DNA from: Levilactobacillus lindianensis
Lineage (GTDB): Bacteria > Bacillota > Bacilli > Lactobacillales > Lactobacillaceae
NCBI RefSeq assembly: GCF_003946095.1
Contig: NZ_RHOD01000001.1
Location: forward strand, 62,001 to 126,000
Length of the DNA stretch: 64,000 bases
Direction: 5' to 3'
The notes below the pieces were generated by a model. It ran no database searches. It saw nothing but the letters and a program-made list of their open reading frames with translations, and was not told where the DNA came from. Each line of letters starts with the position of its first letter. The first letter of the stretch is position 1. The position numbers were made by a program, and so were the translations under genes. Of this stretch, positions 9,131-18,418 are shown in pieces.

Positions 9131-11206
9131 ATGACCACACGCCAACGTTTAACTACTGGCTTAGTCGGCCTCATTAGCTTTACCTTGTTTCTGACCGGCG
9201 TGTTGGCTAGCTTGGACCCTGTCGAATTTCGGACTGACCACGATTGGCTGAGCCCACTGGTCATTCTCCTAGGCGCCGGTGTCTACCTCGGCATCATCGG
9301 CTTACTCTTCCGTTGGTTTCACCGACGCACCACGACTCAACATCGCTGGCTGAGTTGGGGGCTTTGGCTGGCGCTACTGACCATCCAACTGATTGTCGCC
9401 CTCAATTGGGTCAATGCGCCTCGCGCCGACCTCTACTTCGTTCACCAACAGGCCTTAAACCTACTTCACGGCCATACTGACTGGTCGCCTTACTTCTACA
9501 CTTATCCAAATAACATCAACTTCACGCTGGTCTTAACGGGCCTCATGAAGATGGCCCAACTGTTTGGCACCACCCTCAGTGGCATCGATCTCAACCTCAT
9601 TCAATTTGCTTGGCTGGATTGCGGTCTGCTGGCCCTTTGGCGCGTTCTTCGGCGTCAAAATATTGCTCGTAGTCACCTCTTTTTGGTGATTATCATTGGC
9701 ACGGTACCACTCTATGCATACGCGCTCAACACCTATAGCGACCTCGCAGTTCTACCAATAGGCCTACTTGTGCTGGCCGGCCTATCCAACCTGCTACACG
9801 CGACCACGTGGCCGAAACGATTGGGTTGGACGCTATTTGTCGGTGTCTTTCTAACCTTTGCCACTCTCATTAAGGCTAACTTTATTGTCTTAGTCATCGC
9901 GGTTATTTTGGGCCTCTGGCTGGCCAACAACGCCAGTCCGCGGCCTTGGCTGGCTCGAACCGGAATCACAGTTCTCTTGATTGCCATGCTAGGAGCCGGC
10001 GTGGGGGGGAGCCACGCTATTCAGCGCGCCGCTGGCTACCAAGAAGATCCTAATCTGGCCTTACCCGCCACCAGTTGGATTGCCATGAGCTGGAATCCTG
10101 ACACCCATGGTGAGTACAGCCGACCGGATGTGGATGCCATTCGTGATGAACCCACTGCCGCTCGCAAGCAGGCTCTGGCTAAGAAACACTTACAGGAATC
10201 CTGGCACACCTTGGGAATCGGCGGAGTCATTTATCACCTCGCCCAAAAGGCGAAACTCTTCTTAGCTACCGGAACCTTCGATGCCTTCCAGATTTCACCA
10301 GACTTCGAGCAAGCCCCTAACTGGTATCGCCAACATCGCAACACGGTGGACTGGCTACTGGCTAACTGGTGTCAGCTCAACTACTTGGCACTGATCATCG
10401 TCACCTGTGGCTGGGGAATCCAACAGATCCGTCGCCGCCGGCTAAGTATGGCTTACCTGATTGGTGGCCTCTTCGTCATCGGCCTGATCTGCTTTCACGT
10501 CATCTTCTGGGAGACTGAAGAACGCTACGCCTTACCGATTCTGCCACTCCTAGTGGCTGGCACGGCAGCGGGCTACCGCCAACCGCTCAACCTGCTGCGG
10601 TGGTCGACTCGAAGTCGTTGGATTCCGTTAGGCATGGCTCTGGCCTTCAGTGGCCTCATTCTGGTCAGCGCCTGGCAGAACAACGGGCTTACCACCAACC
10701 CTGTCGACAACCCCATCTACGTGGTCAATCAAAACGAGGGCCGCTACTTCCAGAACCACCACTTCAAGCTCAAGCCCGGTAAGAGCCTCACGCAACCACT
10801 GACGGCACCAATTGGCTTTGACCACATTTCCATCGACCCGGTCTTTCCATTCCGTGGTCGGATTACCCTGCGCAATGACCAAGGTCAAGTTGTCTGGCAT
10901 TCACCCGAGCCAGATCCACTTATCCTGCTCAAGCAAGACCTGCCCATGCAACCCGCGGGTCACTACCGCCTGACAATCACTAATCTTCAGCCAACTCGGG
11001 TTAAATTCGTCACGGTTCCCGCAACTTTTCCCGTTCTACCGCAACCAATCGTCGGTCACCCCGACCAGTATTTGCGCTTCCACCTCACACAGCTAAACGT
11101 CGCCCCAGTCATCGATCGTGGTCAATTCTGGTTAATCCTGGGCACCATCTGGCTTGGTGGTTTACTGATTATTGATCGTTTCTACTGGTATCGCCGGCAG
11201 ATCTAA
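9131..11206 (+). CDS. GT-C family membrane glycosyltransferase
   Basis: 691 residues with about 12-13 predicted membrane helices. An early extracellular loop has the acidic motif RADLYFVHQQAL near residue 100, where GT-C enzymes (ArnT/PMT-like) place their metal and donor site. A beta-rich extracellular segment (about 540-650) precedes a final helix. The likely role is to move sugar from an undecaprenyl-phosphate donor, made by the adjacent GT2, onto a surface acceptor such as teichoic acid or glycoprotein. The start has AGGAGGG 8 bases upstream. Family assignment rests on topology and context, and the acceptor is unknown. Confidence 0.85.
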   Translation: MTTRQRLTTGLVGLISFTLFLTGVLASLDPVEFRTDHDWLSPLVILLGAGVYLGIIGLLFRWFHRRTTTQHRWLSWGLWLALLTIQLIVALNWVNAPRADLYFVHQQALNLLHGHTDWSPYFYTYPNNINFTLVLTGLMKMAQLFGTTLSGIDLNLIQFAWLDCGLLALWRVLRRQNIARSHLFLVIIIGTVPLYAYALNTYSDLAVLPIGLLVLAGLSNLLHATTWPKRLGWTLFVGVFLTFATLIKANFIVLVIAVILGLWLANNASPRPWLARTGITVLLIAMLGAGVGGSHAIQRAAGYQEDPNLALPATSWIAMSWNPDTHGEYSRPDVDAIRDEPTAARKQALAKKHLQESWHTLGIGGVIYHLAQKAKLFLATGTFDAFQISPDFEQAPNWYRQHRNTVDWLLANWCQLNYLALIIVTCGWGIQQIRRRRLSMAYLIGGLFVIGLICFHVIFWETEERYALPILPLLVAGTAAGYRQPLNLLRWSTRSRWIPLGMALAFSGLILVSAWQNNGLTTNPVDNPIYVVNQNEGRYFQNHHFKLKPGKSLTQPLTAPIGFDHISIDPVFPFRGRITLRNDQGQVVWHSPEPDPLILLKQDLPMQPAGHYRLTITNLQPTRVKFVTVPATFPVLPQPIVGHPDQYLRFHLTQLNVAPVIDRGQFWLILGTIWLGGLLIIDRFYWYRRQI

Positions 11207-11224
11207 CGATTTCTAACAAATGAC

Positions 11225-11255
11225 TTGCCCTAGAGTCGCTCGAAGGTCCTACAAT
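11225..11255 (+). promoter_or_regulatory. Weak promoter for the DUF3737-patB operon
   Basis: TTGCCC (11225-11230), a 19-bp spacer and TACAAT (11250-11255). Transcription would start near 11262, which makes an ATG at 11264 nearly leaderless. Confidence 0.4.
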
Positions 11256-11290
11256 GGATCTAGATGAGCTTAATCAAAGGAGCGAACAAT

Positions 11291-12148
11291 TTGAAAGAAG
11301 TCAATCAACAAACGTTAACTGGTGAACGGGCCTTATTCCAAGGTCACGATCTCCACATCACAAACAGTATTTTTGTCGACGGCGAATCCCCACTCAAACA
11401 CGGGAAGAATCTCGCCATTGACCACACCATTTTCAAGTACAAATATCCACTGTGGTACTCCGATCACACGCAACTGGACCACACAACTTGGCAGCCAGCC
11501 GCACACGCTGGTGCTTGGTACGCCAAGGATATGACGATGGCTCACAGCATGATTCGGGCCACCAAGACCTTCCGGCACGCCCAAAACCTTCACTTAGACG
11601 ACGTGACCTTTGCCGATGCTGGTGAAACGCTCTGGTGGTGTGACGATCTCCACCTGGACAATGTCACCGCTACCGGAGACTACTTCGGCATGAACAGTAC
11701 CAACGTCGTCGTTAACAACTTGAAGGTCAACGGCAACTACGCCTTTGACGGTAGCAAGAACGTCGAGGTTCACAACTCAACCTTTATCACCCATGATGCC
11801 TTCTGGAATTGTGACAACGTGACGATCTACGATTCCACCATTATTGGAGAGTACCTGGCTTGGAATACGAAAAACCTCACCTTCGTTAACTGTTGGTTGG
11901 AAAGTGAACAGGGCCTGTGTTACGTGGATCACCTGACCATGCGCAACTGTTCTCTGGTCAATACCAACCTGTCCTTCGAATACTGTTCCGATATCGACGC
12001 CACGATCAACACGACTATCGACAGTGTGAAGAACCCAATCAATGGCCACATCTCGGCTCCGGCCATTGGCGACATCATCTTTGACGATCCTGCCATCGAC
12101 CAACATCAGACGACCATTACTACCCAGGAGGCCACCCATGAGCAATGA
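11291..12148 (+). CDS. DUF3737 family protein (parallel beta-helix)
   Basis: About 285 residues from the TTG at 11291; an in-frame ATG at 11264 would add nine. I prefer the TTG because AAAGGAGCG lies just before it and the putative -10 box is too close to the ATG. The protein is a series of about 20-residue coils with repeated short hydrophobic strands and Asn turns (for example LHLDDVTF, LHLDNVTA, LKVNGNYAFDG), as expected of a pectate-lyase-like right-handed beta-helix. It has no signal peptide. DUF3737 has no assigned activity. The stop overlaps the start of the aminotransferase gene by 11 bp, suggesting translational coupling. Confidence 0.88.
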   Translation: MKEVNQQTLTGERALFQGHDLHITNSIFVDGESPLKHGKNLAIDHTIFKYKYPLWYSDHTQLDHTTWQPAAHAGAWYAKDMTMAHSMIRATKTFRHAQNLHLDDVTFADAGETLWWCDDLHLDNVTATGDYFGMNSTNVVVNNLKVNGNYAFDGSKNVEVHNSTFITHDAFWNCDNVTIYDSTIIGEYLAWNTKNLTFVNCWLESEQGLCYVDHLTMRNCSLVNTNLSFEYCSDIDATINTTIDSVKNPINGHISAPAIGDIIFDDPAIDQHQTTITTQEATHEQ

Positions 12149-13310
12149 TTTTTCAGAAATGATCGACCGGCGTCATACCAACTCCGTGAAGTGGGACGTG
12201 GCCGACAACGAACTGCCCATGTGGGTCGCCGATATGGACTTCCGCACCGCGCCCGGCATTGTTGCCGCGATTCAAAAGAAGGCGGCTACGGGGATCTTCG
12301 GTTATGAAGAAGTTCCCCAGGTCTACTTTGACGCCGTCCAACACTGGCTTACCACGGAACACAACTGGACGCCCCAGACGGACTGGATGCGCTTCGTCAC
12401 TGGTGTCGTTCCCGCCATTTCCTCGGCCGTTCGCCGGGTGAGCCACGTGGGCGACAACGTTCTGGTCCAAGCACCCGTTTACAATATCTTCTATAATTCC
12501 ATCGTAAACAACGGTCGTCACGTGCTTTCCAGTGATCTCCACTACGCCGATGGTCAGTACAGCATCGACTGGGACGATCTGGCCGCCAAGATGGCCGAGC
12601 CCCTAACCAGCATGATGATCCTCTGCAATCCGCATAATCCAGTCGGTAAGATTTGGACCCCGGAAGAACTTCAACGGATTGGCGAACTCGCCGCGACCAA
12701 TCACGTCACCGTCTTCTCTGACGAGATCCATGGCGACATTACCACCCCTGGCAAGGGCTATACACCCTTCGCTTCGGCAAGCGACACCTGTGCCGCAGTG
12801 AGCATCACAGCGGTTTCGCCCAGCAAGACCTTTAACGTTGCGGCCTTACACGCCGCGACCCTGATCATTCCCGACGAAAACCGCCGCAACGTGGTAGATC
12901 GCGGCATCAACACGGACGAATTGGCCGAACCCAACGCCTTCGCTATTGATGGCAGCATCGCCGCCTACACCACCGGTGCCGACTGGGTACATGACCTGAA
13001 CCGTCAGATTACCGCTAACCGACAAACCGTCACGCAGTTCGTCCAGAATAACCTGCCCGCCCTCCACGTGATTGCCGGTGACGCCACCTATCTGGTCTGG
13101 ATCGACTGTCGCGACATCACGACGGATACTCAGGCTCTCTGCCAAGTGATTCGACAACAGACCGGTCTCTTCATTACTGCCGGTGCGGTTTACGGTGGTA
13201 ATGGCCACGACTTCGTCCGCATCAACGTTGCCTGTCCGGCCGAACGGCTTGCAGACGGCTTAGACCGCCTCAAGCGCGGCCTACAAGCTTTCCAGCAACA
13301 AAACAACTAA
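12138..13310 (+). CDS. patB: MalY/PatB-type pyridoxal phosphate-dependent cystathionine beta-lyase/aminotransferase
   Basis: 390 residues. It has the fold-type I aminotransferase motifs MWVADMDF, ILCNPHNPVGKIW, FSDEIHGD and the PLP lysine in SPSKTFN (K230). PatB/MalY enzymes cleave cystathionine or cysteine to pyruvate, ammonia and a thiol. The start is ATG at 12138, preceded by GGAGGCCACCC inside the end of the DUF3737 gene; a longer frame from 12042 is unlikely. Co-translation with DUF3737 is implied by the overlap. The exact substrate (cystathionine or other beta-substituted amino acid) cannot be read from sequence. Confidence 0.92.
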   Translation: MSNDFSEMIDRRHTNSVKWDVADNELPMWVADMDFRTAPGIVAAIQKKAATGIFGYEEVPQVYFDAVQHWLTTEHNWTPQTDWMRFVTGVVPAISSAVRRVSHVGDNVLVQAPVYNIFYNSIVNNGRHVLSSDLHYADGQYSIDWDDLAAKMAEPLTSMMILCNPHNPVGKIWTPEELQRIGELAATNHVTVFSDEIHGDITTPGKGYTPFASASDTCAAVSITAVSPSKTFNVAALHAATLIIPDENRRNVVDRGINTDELAEPNAFAIDGSIAAYTTGADWVHDLNRQITANRQTVTQFVQNNLPALHVIAGDATYLVWIDCRDITTDTQALCQVIRQQTGLFITAGAVYGGNGHDFVRINVACPAERLADGLDRLKRGLQAFQQQNN

Positions 13311-13312
13311 GC

Positions 13313-13343
13313 AAAAACCAGCGATCGCGGTCGCTGGTTTTTA
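13313..13343 (+). terminator. Rho-independent terminator of patB
   Basis: ACCAGCGA and TCGCTGGT form a perfect stem followed by TTTTTA. Confidence 0.85.
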
Positions 13344-13452
13344 AATTTCCCCAACTTTCCACCCACTCAGCGGTCAGCTAGAGAAACCATTTATCGGCCC
13401 CCTGATATACTCGACTTAGGAATGAACATTCTGATATTGAGGGGGAGTCACC

Positions 13453-14421
13453 ATGACACAAATCAATCTTGCCGACGCGCAGGACGTCTTTCGTGATGCC
13501 GGCAAAAACGTTTTATTTACCACTTTTCTCATCGATCAGCATGACCGTATCAAGGCCCGTGAAGCTATGGCCTGTTTCGCCGATCGCTTAGGGGCAACCG
13601 AACGTAGCCTAAACGTTCGCTACCCACAGGCCGATCTCCGCGTGGCGTTTGGTCTGGGGGCCAGCGCCTGGCAACTCCTGTTTCCAACGATTCAGCCACC
13701 TAAAGAACTCGTTAACTTCCAACCGGTCGTCGGACCCAAGTACACTGCCCCCGCCACTCCTGGTGATCTCTTCTTGCACATTCGGGCCAATGACATGGCC
13801 GTGGTCTACGAGGTTGCCGCTGAACTTCGTGAATTTCTCCACAACTGGACCAGCGTCGTCGATGAGACAGTCGGCTTCCGCTACTTCGAAGGCCGCGCCA
13901 TCATTGGATTCGTCGATGGCACCGAGAATCCGGCGGGACCCGAGGCTCCAGAATACGCCATTATTGGGGATGAAGATCCCGAGTTCATCAACGGGTCGTA
14001 CGCCTTTGCCCAGAAGTACACCCACAACCTGGATGCCTGGAACAATCTGGCTACTGAAGACCAGGAACGGGCCATCGGTCGACACAAGTTCAGCGATCAG
14101 GAGCTCTATGACGATGACAAACTACCTAACGCCCATAACTTGGCGTCCCAAGACAACGATGACGGTGTGGAACACAAGATTGTCCGCATGAATGTCCCGT
14201 ATGGCGACCCAAGTCGTGGCGTAGCCGGCACCTACTTTATCGGGTATGCCCGCCACTTCACCGTCACCCAACGCATGCTGGAGAACATGTTTAGCCAAAG
14301 CGATCGGCTACTGGATTTCAGTACCCCGATTACTGGGAACGCCTTCTTCATCCCCGCAAAATCGCTACTGGCCCGCATCGCAGACGGTGACCTCTTCCCG
14401 GTCGACTACCCGGATGAATAG
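13453..14421 (+). CDS. DyP-type (dye-decolorizing) haem peroxidase
   Basis: 322 residues. GFVDGTENP at 152-160 is the DyP GxxDG motif with catalytic D155. H228 in NAHNLA aligns with the proximal haem ligand of YfeX-like enzymes, and KIVRMNVPYG (from about 242) is the conserved follow-on. No Tat or Sec signal is present, so it is cytoplasmic, class P/B-like. It uses hydrogen peroxide to oxidise organic substrates and probably helps in peroxide defence if haem is supplied. The start has GAGGGGG upstream. A short inverted repeat (GGAATG-AA-CATTCT, 13419-13432) lies between the likely -10 and the gene. Confidence 0.93.
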   Translation: MTQINLADAQDVFRDAGKNVLFTTFLIDQHDRIKAREAMACFADRLGATERSLNVRYPQADLRVAFGLGASAWQLLFPTIQPPKELVNFQPVVGPKYTAPATPGDLFLHIRANDMAVVYEVAAELREFLHNWTSVVDETVGFRYFEGRAIIGFVDGTENPAGPEAPEYAIIGDEDPEFINGSYAFAQKYTHNLDAWNNLATEDQERAIGRHKFSDQELYDDDKLPNAHNLASQDNDDGVEHKIVRMNVPYGDPSRGVAGTYFIGYARHFTVTQRMLENMFSQSDRLLDFSTPITGNAFFIPAKSLLARIADGDLFPVDYPDE

Positions 14422-14436
14422 CTCACGTTACCCATC

Positions 14437-14487
14437 AAAATCCCGGAACCTTTCCCTTAATTTGGAAACGGTCCCGGGATTTTAGGT
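14437..14487 (+). terminator. Rho-independent terminator of the DyP gene
   Basis: AAAATCCCGGAACC pairs with GGTCCCGGGATTTT (one mismatch). The adenine-rich left arm could let it act in both directions. Confidence 0.8.
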
Positions 14488-14738
14488 TTATTGCGTGTGA
14501 TCCCCGCCCGGCCAAGGCTTCGGCCGATCCGGTCAGGTTGGGACGTTCAGCGCTTCATCTGAAATAAAAATAATTATCACGGAACCGGGCATTCTTAAAC
14601 AATTGCGAGCGCATACAAAAGTCGCCGGGAGATTGACGTTTCGGGCTTATGAGGGTATGTTAGTGGGGTTAATACTAACGAATAAATCAAATTGGTGGGT
14701 GTGACTTTTGGTCAGATCATCAATTAATCTATCCCCAT
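14488..14738. other. Intergenic spacer, no gene seen
   Basis: Contains a small GGCC-loop-GGCC hairpin near 14512-14525 and should hold the promoter of the MFS gene. No further structure recognised. Confidence 0.4.
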
Positions 14739-14754
14739 AAGGAGTTGACTCACT

Positions 14755-15993
14755 TTGGATGAAGCTGAGAGAGAAAGCGGCCCGTGGCGTCGTAATCTAC
14801 GGGTTCTTTGGTTCTGTACGTTTGTTGCCGGTATGGCTTTCAGTGAAATCATGCCGTTTTTGTCATTATATATTAGTAGTTTAGGTGACTACACCAAAGC
14901 CCAGGTCACCATGTACAGTGGTTTGGTCTACGCCGCCGACTTCTTTGTCAGCGCCATCGCATCCCCACTTTGGGGCATGGTTGCCGACCGGAAAGGCCGT
15001 AAGCTTATGTTACTGCGGGCCTCATTGGGGACGGCCTTTGCCATGGCCCTGATGGGTTTCGCCACCAGCGTCTGGCAATTGGTGGCCTTGCGAGCCCTTC
15101 AAGGGGTCTTCGCTGGGTTCATTTCTAATGCGCAGGCCCTCGTGGCCTCCCAGACACCGCGGAAACATTCCGGGGCCTCGCTGAGTACCCTGATGACCGG
15201 GGTAACCAGTGGGATGTTGCTGGGGCCCGTGATTGGTGGGGTCTTGGCGCAGATCTTCTCCATTCGCCTAACCTTCTTCATCACGGCGTTGCTCCTGCTG
15301 TCAACCTTCTTTCTGAGCTGGATCTTCGTGGAAGAAAAGTTCAAGCCGGTGGCTCCTGCCACCAACGTCGATGGTCACAAGAGTCACAATCCGTTGGCCG
15401 CCTTCCCGAACCCAAAATTGATTCTGGTTCTGCTGAGTTCCACGTTAATCGTGCAATTCGGGAACATTTCCATTTCCCCGATCATCAGTCTCTATGTCAA
15501 GGAACTCATGCACAACGTGGGACCTATCACCGTCGTGGCCGGAATTATCGCGGCGCTACCCGGGATTTCCAACATCTTTGCCTCCCCGCGCCTCGGGCGT
15601 TACGGGGACAAGCACGGGTCCGGCCGAGTACTCATCTTCGGCTATATCTTTGCCACACTGATGTATCTGCCCCAAGGGTTCGTGACTAGTGTCTGGATGT
15701 TGGGGGCGTTGCGGTTCATGATCGGTATTTCCGATGGGGCCTTGTTCCCAGAAATCCAAACGCTCCTGACCAAGAACTCCCCCGTCGAGCTCACCTCCAC
15801 TGTCTTCAGTTGGAACCAATCCTTCCAATCGATCGGTAACATGATGGGATCCCTGCTAGGGGGCTGGATCGCCGGGGTCTTCAACTACAACGCGGTCTTT
15901 ATCTCCACAGCCATGTTAATGCTGATTAACCTCGGCCTGGTCTGGTGGCTGGTTCCGGAAATCCGGAAGCCTCAAGCTCAGGTAGCGGACTAG
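14755..15993 (+). CDS. MFS multidrug/tetracycline-type efflux transporter
   Basis: 412 residues with 12 predicted helices. The MFS motif A appears as GMVADRKGRKLMLL after helix 2 (about residues 75-90), and GXXXGPXXGG-like GMLLGPVIGGVLA in helix 5 is the antiporter motif C of DHA1 drug exporters. It therefore most likely exports small hydrophobic compounds in exchange for protons. It starts with TTG (14755-14757); AAGGAGT at 14739-14745 supports this. The gene is transcribed alone and has a terminator. Substrate is unknown. Confidence 0.9.
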   Translation: MDEAERESGPWRRNLRVLWFCTFVAGMAFSEIMPFLSLYISSLGDYTKAQVTMYSGLVYAADFFVSAIASPLWGMVADRKGRKLMLLRASLGTAFAMALMGFATSVWQLVALRALQGVFAGFISNAQALVASQTPRKHSGASLSTLMTGVTSGMLLGPVIGGVLAQIFSIRLTFFITALLLLSTFFLSWIFVEEKFKPVAPATNVDGHKSHNPLAAFPNPKLILVLLSSTLIVQFGNISISPIISLYVKELMHNVGPITVVAGIIAALPGISNIFASPRLGRYGDKHGSGRVLIFGYIFATLMYLPQGFVTSVWMLGALRFMIGISDGALFPEIQTLLTKNSPVELTSTVFSWNQSFQSIGNMMGSLLGGWIAGVFNYNAVFISTAMLMLINLGLVWWLVPEIRKPQAQVAD

Positions 15994-16044
15994 GTTCAGA
16001 CGTTGTGAAAGTAACGACTTGCTAATAAATTAAAATGTAAATGC

Positions 16045-16090
16045 CTACTCAAACAATCCTTAGTTGGACTGATTGGGTAGTTTTTTTTTA
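16045..16090 (+). terminator. Probable terminator of the MFS gene
   Basis: CTAC and CAATC pair with GATTG and GTAG (interrupted by a bulge), followed by nine T. Confidence 0.65.
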
Positions 16091-16211
16091 CGATCTTAAC
16101 CGCAGTGGTTTCAACGTTTCATCTGTGATAACCGTTACTTCCCGGTAGTTACGAAGAATCAAGTCCATTCATAGACGCTTATTGAACCCGAATTTTTACC
16201 TTATATTACTA

Positions 16212-16237
16212 TTAAAACGCTTCCAAACGTGTATTAT
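16212..16237 (+). promoter_or_regulatory. cre-like site and -10 box before the first secreted paralogue
   Basis: TTAAAACGCTTCCA (16212-16225) differs from the cre consensus TGWAARCGYTWNCW at one position (second base). It sits just before TATTAT (16232-16237), so CcpA binding would block the promoter. No good -35 was found. AAGGAGGT follows at 16253-16260. Confidence 0.4.
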
Positions 16238-16269
16238 AGTAATAGTTAAGACAAGGAGGTCCAGGAGAC

Positions 16270-16785
16270 ATGAACAAAAAAATTATGTTGATGGTAGGAT
16301 TATTAGCATTACCTTTGGGAATGGCTGCATTGAATTCTAATCCGGAGACAGCACAAGCCAAGGTTCACTATATTCATACCCCTAAAGCTTTACGGGGACA
16401 TTATCATGGTGAATTAACCTTGGGTGGCGTCACTAGTAAAGGAAAGCCTTACTACATGGGTGGAACTTACGTTGTCAGTAAACACTACTTAACCCAGGGT
16501 GGATTACAGATGGATACCTACCCAGTTAAGATTGTTAAAACCACTAGGTATCATCATAAATTCGTCAGCGGTAAGGAATTCAAGAAACAACGGGTATATA
16601 AGTTTAGAGCTACCAATATCTACAGTCACGGTTACCACACAGAGTGGTTAGGTCAGCTCCAATATAAGGGGCATACCTACCTCTTTAATGGCGATAATAG
16701 TTTTAAAAAGCTTAAAAAACATGCGACTAATGCGGACTATATTTATATTAAAGGCAAGGTTCCAGGTATTGGGTATAATTACTAG
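16270..16785 (+). CDS. Small secreted protein, first of a tandem paralogous pair
   Basis: 171 residues. A signal peptide covers residues 1-31 (MNKKIMLMVGLLALPLGMAA, cleavage after AQA). The mature protein begins KVHYIHTPKALRGHYHG, which is nearly identical in the next gene, and it is rich in His, Tyr and Lys with beta-strand-like alternation. It carries no Cys and no known catalytic motif, and ends VPGIGYNY. It is probably extracellular and unanchored. Codon use is AT-richer than neighbouring genes. Function unknown; charge and aromatic content would fit binding to wall polymers, but that is a guess. Confidence 0.8.
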   Translation: MNKKIMLMVGLLALPLGMAALNSNPETAQAKVHYIHTPKALRGHYHGELTLGGVTSKGKPYYMGGTYVVSKHYLTQGGLQMDTYPVKIVKTTRYHHKFVSGKEFKKQRVYKFRATNIYSHGYHTEWLGQLQYKGHTYLFNGDNSFKKLKKHATNADYIYIKGKVPGIGYNY

Positions 16786-16891
16786 CTAGACCTCTGCCGT
16801 ACCAACAGAATCAACGCCTCTGTTGATAGACAACCCACTGGACACTTTAAACGTGAAAGATAGCAATAATCAAACCGAGGAGATTTAAAAG

Positions 16892-17380
16892 ATGAATAAA
16901 AGAATCATGTTGATGTTAAGTTTATTGGCATTACCATTGGGGATTCTTAGCTCTAACCCTGTAACAGCTCAAGCAAAAGTCCACTATGTCCACACGCCAA
17001 AAGCATTGAGAGGGCATTACCATGGGGTCCTTACTGACTACTCAGCACCTACCTATGTTATCCATAAAAAAACTATTGAAATAGGTGTGACACAAGCTGA
17101 TTCTTACCCTGATAGAGTTACCAAGGTTAAAAAATATAAACTTTTTAGATACGCAGGCCATAAGATTCATGCCTATCGTTTACGAGCAAAAGCCAGCATG
17201 GGTGGTAAAAAATATTACGAATACATTGCCTATCATTACACTAAAAACGGCAAATATATTACTATAGGACACTCCTGGAAACAGCTTAAAAAGCATTTAA
17301 ATCACCCTAACATGGATAACGGCTACAGTACGAATACATTTAAGAAGGGTAAACTTTCAGGCTATGGTTACAACTATTAG
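16892..17380 (+). CDS. Small secreted protein, second of a tandem paralogous pair
   Basis: 162 residues. The signal peptide (1-28, MNKRIMLMLSLLALPLG) and the start of the mature protein (KVHYVHTPKALRGHYHG) match the upstream gene closely. The middle has diverged, and the end (KLSGYGYNY) is again similar to VPGIGYNY. The pair thus arose by tandem duplication and then diverged in the central region. GAGGAG lies about 8 bases before the ATG. The 106-bp gap to the first gene has no terminator, so both may share a transcript. Function unknown. Confidence 0.8.
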   Translation: MNKRIMLMLSLLALPLGILSSNPVTAQAKVHYVHTPKALRGHYHGVLTDYSAPTYVIHKKTIEIGVTQADSYPDRVTKVKKYKLFRYAGHKIHAYRLRAKASMGGKKYYEYIAYHYTKNGKYITIGHSWKQLKKHLNHPNMDNGYSTNTFKKGKLSGYGYNY

Positions 17381-17466
17381 AAAACATTATTAATTAATAT
17401 TATTTTCGGCCAGACGTGAGGAGACTTTTTGTCCCTTGGTCTAGCTCTACATCGTGCATTACTATG

Positions 17467-17505
17467 CAAAAAGCCCGCTCACACTAGTGAACGGGCTTTG
17501 TTTTC
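17467..17505. terminator. Bidirectional terminator between convergent genes
   Basis: AAAGCCCGCTCAC pairs with GTGAACGGGCTTT (one mismatch), with A and T runs on both sides. It ends the secreted paralogues on the plus strand and the gene at 17510-17971 on the minus strand. Confidence 0.85.
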
Positions 17506-17509
17506 CCAA

Positions 17510-17971
17510 TTATCCAGCTAGCCCAGAGACCAACGGCTGACTGCTGGGAACCACCATCGGCAATCCCAGGAGTGCCCGCACGCTGCCGAGTCCGGTAACC
17601 AAATCGGCTACGGGCAGGTCAATCAACGCGCGTTGGGCGGTGCGTAACTCACCTGGGAGTTCTTCGATGTCATCGGTACGGCTGACCACCACACGTGCGG
17701 CGCCAGTGGCTTTAGCTGCCGTTACGATGGTCTGCGTTACGGCGACGAGGCGAATCGTTGGCACCAGGGCCACGACGGCATCCTGATCTAACATGGCGGC
17801 GCTCAGACCACCTTCGTCAATCTGTTCTCCGGTTAGACCGGCAACGTTGGCGGGTAACGTCACATGACTTGGGGTGTAAACGGTCAAATTGACCGAATTC
17901 AGGTCGCTCAGCTGGCGAATAAAGGCTTGCCCGGACGAATCCAGGGCACCGACAATTAAGATATTTTTCAA
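17510..17971 (-). CDS. Short NAD(P)-binding (NmrA/SDR-like) protein
   Basis: 153 residues. The N-terminus MKNILIVGALDSSGQAFIRQL has a Rossmann glycine pattern (GALDSSG, a relaxed GxxGxxG), followed by alternating beta and alpha segments as in NmrA-like atypical short-chain dehydrogenases. The family usually has 200-300 residues, so the C-terminal substrate domain is short or lost. No YxxxK motif is seen. It could be a redox-sensing or partner-binding protein rather than an enzyme. It stands alone on the minus strand, divergent from the opuC operon. Confidence 0.7.
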   Translation of the reverse strand: MKNILIVGALDSSGQAFIRQLSDLNSVNLTVYTPSHVTLPANVAGLTGEQIDEGGLSAAMLDQDAVVALVPTIRLVAVTQTIVTAAKATGAARVVVSRTDDIEELPGELRTAQRALIDLPVADLVTGLGSVRALLGLPMVVPSSQPLVSGLAG

Positions 17972-18242
17972 AGGTGATCTTCCTCTCTGTTTGATTATGT
18001 TAGTTATTATAAGGGGTTATAGTAGGTCGAAGGCAAGCCCTCATTTGAAAAAAATTTCACCCTCATCTCATGGTTACAACGACACCAGACTGGGCCGTTC
18101 CTATCCAATATTTGGTTAAATATGTTATGCTTGAATAGATAAAATCCCCAGATAACGGCCATCCGGTCACTAATTCCCTTGCCGTTAAGGGATCACTGGC
18201 CATGTATTCCTTGCGACTATCAACACCAGCAATAGTCTTCAT
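17972..18242. other. Intergenic spacer upstream of opuC
   Basis: Should carry the promoter of the minus-strand NAD(P)-binding gene. A second TATGTTATGCTTG-like AT-rich stretch lies at 18120-18132. No gene recognised. Confidence 0.4.
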
Positions 18243-18271
18243 TTGGAAAAACTATTGATCTCATGTACAAT
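18243..18271 (+). promoter_or_regulatory. opuC operon promoter
   Basis: TTGGAA (18243-18248), 17-bp spacer, TACAAT (18266-18271). The leader is about 140 nt, GC-rich, and can form a hairpin around CCAGGTTGC...GCGCCACCTTGG (18317-18348). No named riboswitch recognised. Confidence 0.6.
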
Positions 18272-18418
18272 AGAAACCAATTAAAATCGCTAGTTTCACA
18301 ATCAAATACGACCGGTCTCCAGGTTGCCCGCCGCGCGTGCGCCACCTTGGCACACCGATCGTTATTTCTTTTCCCGGGGATCTCTCGGGCGCAACACCAC
18401 TACACAGGAGGTTAATCT

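Noticed and set aside
12042-12137. N-terminal extension of the PatB protein
   Set aside because: It lies inside the DUF3737 gene; the family N-terminus and a ribosome binding site mark the start at 12138.
18272-18418. Riboswitch in the opuC leader
   Set aside because: A hairpin is possible, but it matches no class I can recognise and no terminator precedes the gene.
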